DNA from: Dokdonella_A sp044227025 | Lineage (GTDB): Bacteria; Pseudomonadota; Gammaproteobacteria; Xanthomonadales; Rhodanobacteraceae | Direction of reading: 5' to 3' | Assembly (NCBI RefSeq): GCF_044227025.1 | Contig: NZ_JBGAFX010000006.1 | Location: 248,001-312,000, forward strand | Length of the DNA: 64,000 bases | Shown here: positions 59,373 to 64,000 of the stretch, one piece after another | Layout: every line of letters starts with the position of its first letter | How positions within the stretch are numbered: position 1 is the stretch's first letter | Notes under the pieces: generated by a model | Told to the model about the DNA's origin: nothing | What the model saw: the letters and a program-made list of their open reading frames with translations, nothing else | Database searches by the model: none | Translations under genes and position numbers: made by a program

Positions 59373-59864
59373 TCAATGGTGGTGCAAGTCGACCTTCGCA
59401 ACCTTGTCCGCATAGTCCTTGCGCGGGTCGACGCCGAACAGCATCTTCACGCCGGCGACGAGGTTGTTCTCGTTGAGCCAGACTTCCGCCTGGTCGGCGT
59501 CGAGTCGCAGCAGGACCAGTCGCGGGTCATCCTTGCCTTCGAACCATGCGGCGATGAACGGGTTCCACAGGCGGTCGATCACGGCGCGATCCTGGTCGAT
59601 CGAAAGCGTTCCCTGCATGCTCGCGAACAGGTCATGGCCCTTGGACGAGAAGGCGGCGACTGCGCGCGCGCCGCCGCCGAGTGCGTTGACCATCGCGTTG
59701 TCGCGGCTCGTGAAGAACCACACGGGACCGTGACCGTCCTCGATGATCGCGGTCATCGGGCGCGTGTGGCCATCTTCGGCAGCCGAGAGCCCGAGCATCA
59801 CGGTGCGGTCGGACTGCAGCGCTTTCCACAAGCGGGTTTCGAGTTCCTGCGGTGTCTTGCTCAT
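59373..59864 (-). CDS. General stress protein 26-like (pyridoxamine 5'-phosphate oxidase fold)
   Basis: 163 aa. TRLWKALQSDRTVMLGLSAAED, then RPMTAIIEDGHGPVWFFTSRDNAMV, FSSKGHDLFASMQGTLSIDQDR, and FIAAWFEGKDDPRLVLLRLDADQAEVWLNEN follow the Gsp26/PNPOx-like pattern of FMN- or flavin-binding split barrels. A role in stress is known only by family name. GGAGGAG lies 7 nt before the ATG. C-terminal HHH is native. Confidence 0.9.
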   Translation of the reverse strand: MSKTPQELETRLWKALQSDRTVMLGLSAAEDGHTRPMTAIIEDGHGPVWFFTSRDNAMVNALGGGARAVAAFSSKGHDLFASMQGTLSIDQDRAVIDRLWNPFIAAWFEGKDDPRLVLLRLDADQAEVWLNENNLVAGVKMLFGVDPRKDYADKVAKVDLHHH

Positions 59865-59974
59865 GACGTACTCCTCCGATCGAAGGAGCCGATTGGAGGC
59901 TTCCCGCATTGAACGGCGTATTAGTGGCGCCGGTTTACGGACATCCGCGGTACAGGCTCGCGCGATCGCGTGGC

Positions 59975-60886
59975 CTAGGCCGCCGCCGCTGCGGCTTCGT
60001 CCTTGAGGCGCGTGAGCGCTTCGTCCGCGCGCAGATACACCCGCTCGATGCGATCGTCGGGCGCTTCCGCCGTCACACTCGCGCACAACACGGTCATGCC
60101 GCCCTCGCGCGTGAAGGTCTCGGCGCACTCGCGCAGGCGACGCTCCGTCTCCTGCGCGCCCGCATGCAGCACCGCGATGAAATCGGGGCTGTCCGTGGTC
60201 CGGTTCACGCTGTCGCCGCTGCGGGCCTTGAGCACGGCGCCGAAGCGCTGTTCGAGCGCCTGCAGCTGGCGTTCGACCGCGCGGTCGCCCATGCGCGCCA
60301 CCGCCTCCGGCATGCCCTGGACCTGCAGGATCATCACCGTGAACGGCTCGCCCGGATGCGCCGCGGCGGATTCGGCGAATGCCACCGCGCGTTCGAGTTC
60401 GCGTTCGTGCAGGCGCGCGTCGAGCAGCGTCATGGTCAGGCGAGACAGCGCCGCGAGGCCCTTGCGCTGCCGCTCGTCGAGCCGGCGCGGCACCTCGTCG
60501 ATCACGCACACCGTCCCCATCGCTTCGCCACCCGGAGCCACCAACGGCATGCCGGCGTAGAAGCGCACATGAGGGGCGCCGGTCACGTACGGGTTGGCGA
60601 GGAAGCGCGGATCCTGCTGCGCGTCCGGCACCTCCATCAGGTCCGACGGTGCCTCGATCGCACGCGCGCAGAACGCGTCCTCGCGTCGCGTCTGCGTCCC
60701 TTCGAGGCCGTGACTCGCCTTGAACCACTGGCGGTCGCGGTCGATGAGCGTGAGCAGCGCGATCGGCGTGTCGCACAGCGTCGAGGCAAGCTGCACGATG
60801 TCCTGGTACGCGGACTCGGGCAGCGTGTCGACGATGCGGTACATGTCGAGCACGCGTTGGCGTTCCGCTTCATCGGTATTGCGCAT
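59975..60886 (-). CDS. GAF domain protein with degenerate GGDEF-like domain
   Basis: 303 aa. The GAF domain (about 20-155) has YQDIVQLASTLCDTPIALLTLIDRDRQWFKASHGL, then FCARAIEAPSDLMEVPDAQQDPRFLANPYVTG and FYAGMPLVAPGGEAMGTVCVIDEVPRRL, the type usually fused to GGDEF, kinase or EAL domains. The C-terminal part (about 175-300) keeps GGDEF-like secondary landmarks (YLRADEALTRLKDE) but the GGDEF site is replaced by DSPDF, so no cyclase activity is expected. ATG 60886 was chosen because GGAGTG sits just upstream. Confidence 0.82.
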   Translation of the reverse strand: MRNTDEAERQRVLDMYRIVDTLPESAYQDIVQLASTLCDTPIALLTLIDRDRQWFKASHGLEGTQTRREDAFCARAIEAPSDLMEVPDAQQDPRFLANPYVTGAPHVRFYAGMPLVAPGGEAMGTVCVIDEVPRRLDERQRKGLAALSRLTMTLLDARLHERELERAVAFAESAAAHPGEPFTVMILQVQGMPEAVARMGDRAVERQLQALEQRFGAVLKARSGDSVNRTTDSPDFIAVLHAGAQETERRLRECAETFTREGGMTVLCASVTAEAPDDRIERVYLRADEALTRLKDEAAAAAA

Positions 60887-61010
60887 GGGCACTCCGCGTC
60901 ATCCAGTCGCGCAAACGATACGTCATGCCGGCGCCGACGGTAAACGCGCATTTCCCGGTGCGTTCATGTGCCGGTCGGCGACGGTGTCCCTGCAGGCAAG
61001 CCGCCGGTCG

Positions 61011-61706
61011 TCACACGCGGCCGGTAACCGGCAGCAGCGCGCCCGTGATTGCGGATGCCCGATCGGAGACGAGGAACAGGATCACGTCCGCCAGCTGCTC
61101 CGGCTTCACCCATTTGTCGAAGTCCGCCTTCGGCATGTCGGCGCGATTCGGCGGCGTGTCGATGATGCTCGGCAGGATCGCGTTGACGGTGATGTTCGCG
61201 TCCTTGAGTTCTTCCGCGAGCGCTTCGGTCAAACGCATCACGCCGGCCTTCGACGCGGCGTACGCACCCATGCCGGCGGCGGCCTTGCTCGCCGCATTCG
61301 CGCCGATGTTCACGATGCGACCGGCCTTGCTCTGGCGCAGGTGCGGCAGCGCCGCCTTGCTCGCACAGACGGCGGTGCGCACGTTGATGCGGTAGAGCAG
61401 GTCCCAGGTATCGACGCTGCCGCCGGCGAGTGTCTCCCAGCGGAACGCGCCGGCGATGTTGACGAGTGCGTCGAGTCCGCCGAGCGCCTGCACGGCCGCA
61501 TCGATCGCCTTGCGCGCGCCGTCCGCATCGGACAGGTCGACGCCACCGACGGCATGCACGCCGGCATCCTTGAGCGCCTGCGGCGCGGCGTCGGCGCGGT
61601 CGATCGCGACGACATGCGCGCCGGCCGCGCGCGCGACCTGTACGACGCTCGCACCGAGCGTGCCGAATCCACCCGTGATGGCGATGCGCTTGCCGTCCAC
61701 ACCCAT
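61011..61706 (-). CDS. Short-chain dehydrogenase/reductase family protein
   Basis: 231 aa. NAD(P) loop ITGGFGTLGASV, an acidic residue after beta-2 (VVAIDRAD) suggesting NAD preference, NIAGAF (NNAG equivalent), and YAASK as the YxxxK catalytic pair. The position 13 residues before the Tyr, normally Ser, is Ala. C-terminal ADVILFLVSDRASAITGALLPVTG is typical. Substrate unknown. Divergent from the right-edge kinase gene. Confidence 0.88.
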   Translation of the reverse strand: MGVDGKRIAITGGFGTLGASVVQVARAAGAHVVAIDRADAAPQALKDAGVHAVGGVDLSDADGARKAIDAAVQALGGLDALVNIAGAFRWETLAGGSVDTWDLLYRINVRTAVCASKAALPHLRQSKAGRIVNIGANAASKAAAGMGAYAASKAGVMRLTEALAEELKDANITVNAILPSIIDTPPNRADMPKADFDKWVKPEQLADVILFLVSDRASAITGALLPVTGRV

Positions 61707-61863
61707 GTCCGATCCTCCCTAGAAGAGACGCCGATCATAGTCGACATGGCCCGCAACGCGGCCAGAGTCGCTGGCAATGCCTCGATCCTGAATCGATGAC
61801 GTCGCGGCCGGCCCGCTGCAAACCGGTGCACAATCGACGTCACCGCCTTGGCCGGAGAGGCCC

Positions 61864-64000
61864 TTGCACCAGGATCGATGGAGCCGGGTAGAAGAGCTGT
61901 TCGCGCGGGCTCTGGACATCGCGACGGACCAGCGGAATGCATTCCTCGCGGCCGCCTGCGACGACGCCGGACTCCGCGCCGAAGTCGAGGCGCTGCTGCG
62001 TGCCCATGATTCGCCCGGGCCGCTGGATTTCGCGCCGCGCATGGCCGCCGGAGCGGCGGTGCATCCTTCGCTGGCCGACGGCACGCGCGTCGGCGGCTGG
62101 CGGATCGGCAATCTGATCGGTCGCGGCGGCATGGGTGAGGTCTATGCGGCGACTCGCGCGGACGGCGGCTTCGAGCAGCGCGCCGCGCTGAAACTGCTGC
62201 GCTTCGAAGCTGCGGGCGAGCTGCAACGCTTTCATTCGGAACGGAGCATCCTCGCGCAGCTCGAGCATCCGGGCATCGCGCGGCTGCTGGATGGCGGGGT
62301 CGCGCCGGATGGCCGCCCCTATACGGTGATGGAGCACGTCGCCGGACAGTCGCTCGCCGACTACTGCCGCGCACGCAGGCCGTCATTGCGCGAACGCCTG
62401 GCATTGTTCACGCAGGTCTGCGCCGCGGTCGCCTACGCGCACCGCAACCTCGTCGTCCATCGCGACCTGAAGCCGGCGAACATCCTCGTCGATGCGGGCG
62501 GCAACGTGAAGCTGCTCGACTTCGGCATCGCCAAGTTGCTCGACGCGAGCGCGACGAATGCCGACGCCGACCTGACGGTCGCGCCGTTCACGCCCGACTA
62601 CGCCGCACCGGAACAACTGGTCGGCGAGGCGGTCACGACGGCGACGGATGTGTACGCGCTCGGCGTCGTCCTGTTCGAACTCCTCACCGACACCTTGCCG
62701 CTGCGCACGCGCGGACTGCCGTCGACGCAGGTGCTCAAGGTGTTGCTCGATCGCACCGCGCCGGCGCCGAGCCAGGTCGCACGTGACAACCCGGCCTCGC
62801 CGGTGCCGGCGGCGCAGATTGCCGGCGATCTCGATGCGATCGTGGCCAAATGCCTGCGCAAGGAACCGGCGCATCGCTACGAAACCGTGGTCGGCTTGGC
62901 GCGCGACATCGATAGGCACCTGCGCAACGAACCCGTGGCCGCGCGCGAAGGCGCGCGCCTGTACGTCGCGGGCCGCCTGCTGCATCGTTTCCGATGGGCC
63001 GTCGCGGCGACCGCCGCCCTCGTGCTTGCGCTCGGCGCGGGGCTCGCGGGAACGCTCTGGCAGGCGCGGCGCGCGGAAACGCAGGCGCGCACGTCCGCCG
63101 CGGTGCAGACCTTCATCGGCGACCTGTTCCGCGCCAACACGAGCCGCCAGGACGATCCGGTCAAGGCGCGCATGACGACCGCGCGCGAGCTGCTCGACCT
63201 CGGCGCGAAGAAGATCGAGACGTCGATGGGCGATGCGCCGGCCGCGAAGCTCGGCGTACTCAAGTTGCTCGGGCAGCTGTACGACGACCTCGCGCTCGAC
63301 GACGAGTCGGTGCGCCTGCGCCGCCAGGCGGTCGACCTCGCGCGCAGCCTGCATGGGGACGATTCGCCCGACGTCGCGGGCGCGCTGCTCGAACTCGCCG
63401 GCTCGATGCACTACACGAAGAGCGATACTGGCGAACGCGAGAAGCTGCTCGCGCAGGCGAGCGCGATCCTCGATCGCGCCGGCGACCATTCCTCGGTCGT
63501 GCGCGGCTTGCTGCTGCAGAAACTGTCCGAACACTACTACGGCAGCGATCCGGGCAAGGCGCTCGCGTCCGCGCAGGAAGCGGTACGCCTGTTCGAAGCA
63601 CGACCACCGTCGGCAAACCTGGCCGAGTCGCTGTTCGTGCGCGGCCTCGGCGAGCACGCCGTCGGCCAGGACCACGAGGCGATCGCGTCGCTGTCGCGCG
63701 CGATCGAGGTGTCGCGCAGCGTCGATGGATCGCCCAACCCGAGCCTGCCGCGCTACTACGCCTATCTTGGCCAATACCAGTACCGCAGCCAGGACATCGC
63801 GGCGGCCGAAGCGAGCACGCGGCTCGCGCTGCAGATGGCCGTCGCGGTGAATGGCGACAACCACGTCGACACGCTCGAAACGGAGTTGCGCCTCGGCCGC
63901 CTGCTGTTCGATTCGGGCAAGACGCAGGAAGGGCTCGCGCTGCTGCTCAGCGCGAAGAACCGCGCACTCGCGATCCGCGGCGCGGAAGACCCCGACCACG
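61864..64000 (+). CDS. Ser/Thr protein kinase with TPR region, 3' end cut by window edge
   Basis: At least 712 residues visible. Kinase domain about 75-330: glycine loop GRGGMG (86-91), Lys110, HRDLKPAN (HRD 199-201), DFG 219-221, APE 248-250. A membrane helix (about 380-398) is followed by TPR-like helices (from about 420), for example AESLFVRGLGEHAVGQDHEAIASLSRAIEVSRS. TTG start with GGAGAGG upstream; an in-frame stop at 61789 and no intervening ATG or GTG support it. The N-terminal helical segment (WSRVEELFARALDIATDQR) resembles that of the kinase at 45 kb. Confidence 0.88.
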   Translation, partial: MHQDRWSRVEELFARALDIATDQRNAFLAAACDDAGLRAEVEALLRAHDSPGPLDFAPRMAAGAAVHPSLADGTRVGGWRIGNLIGRGGMGEVYAATRADGGFEQRAALKLLRFEAAGELQRFHSERSILAQLEHPGIARLLDGGVAPDGRPYTVMEHVAGQSLADYCRARRPSLRERLALFTQVCAAVAYAHRNLVVHRDLKPANILVDAGGNVKLLDFGIAKLLDASATNADADLTVAPFTPDYAAPEQLVGEAVTTATDVYALGVVLFELLTDTLPLRTRGLPSTQVLKVLLDRTAPAPSQVARDNPASPVPAAQIAGDLDAIVAKCLRKEPAHRYETVVGLARDIDRHLRNEPVAAREGARLYVAGRLLHRFRWAVAATAALVLALGAGLAGTLWQARRAETQARTSAAVQTFIGDLFRANTSRQDDPVKARMTTARELLDLGAKKIETSMGDAPAAKLGVLKLLGQLYDDLALDDESVRLRRQAVDLARSLHGDDSPDVAGALLELAGSMHYTKSDTGEREKLLAQASAILDRAGDHSSVVRGLLLQKLSEHYYGSDPGKALASAQEAVRLFEARPPSANLAESLFVRGLGEHAVGQDHEAIASLSRAIEVSRSVDGSPNPSLPRYYAYLGQYQYRSQDIAAAEASTRLALQMAVAVNGDNHVDTLETELRLGRLLFDSGKTQEGLALLLSAKNRALAIRGAEDPDH

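Overview
The window is a high-GC, gene-dense chromosomal segment. The gene order (rph to hemW, gmk, rpoZ-spoT-ridA-recG, mrcA next to pilMNOPQ, a complete mla set) and protein features such as Zn-free L31 and secreted proteins with an (I/L)FxxxF(D/E) motif near the C-terminus point to a gammaproteobacterium of the Xanthomonadales, most likely Rhodanobacteraceae (Dokdonella/Rudaea-like). That placement is inference; no rRNA or tRNA gene is present to confirm it. No prophage, transposase, CRISPR array or integrase was seen.

Left part (1-24 kb) is mostly housekeeping. A vitamin B12 receptor gene (btuB, cut by the left edge) lies behind a clear cobalamin riboswitch. Next is a translationally coupled minus-strand operon, rph-VOC-rdgB-hemW-CPXCG. 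Divergent from it run yicC-gmk and mlaFEDCB (outer-membrane lipid asymmetry), with mlaA convergent. rpoZ-spoT starts at a good sigma-70 promoter and is followed by an M19 dipeptidase, ridA, recG, a nucleoside hydrolase, rpmE2 and gltA. The PBP1a gene mrcA overlaps an uncharacterised partner and is divergent from pilM.

Middle part (24-48 kb): the type IV pilus assembly operon pilMNOPQ, then a 753-residue Ig-like lipoprotein ending at a strong terminator. A cyclic-nucleotide-binding/EAL phosphodiesterase follows. A MoxR-DUF58-DUF4381-VWA-VWA/TPR-BatD operon comes next; its second VWA has a degenerate MIDAS motif. Then come a secreted DUF2961 (GH172-like) protein, a 100-residue secreted protein and a collagen-like secreted protein. 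An ECF-type sigma factor gene is coupled to a TPR-bearing transmembrane Ser/Thr kinase.

Right part (48-64 kb): an outer-membrane barrel protein with its own terminator, an S1/P1 nuclease overlapping a metallo-beta-lactamase-fold hydrolase, and a BlaI-type repressor with a recognisable operator next to an M56 peptidase-TonB fusion. Further on are gap, small metabolic, stress and membrane genes, a TonB-like protein beside a 107-bp tandem repeat, a GAF/degenerate-GGDEF protein, an SDR, and a second TPR kinase cut by the right edge.

Dispersed palindromic repeats sit in many intergenic gaps. The parts most worth following up are the secreted protein group at 40.7-44.3 kb, the two kinase/TPR modules, the BatB-like protein with the altered metal site, and the BlaI/M56-TonB pair. 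None can be called a new system from sequence alone.
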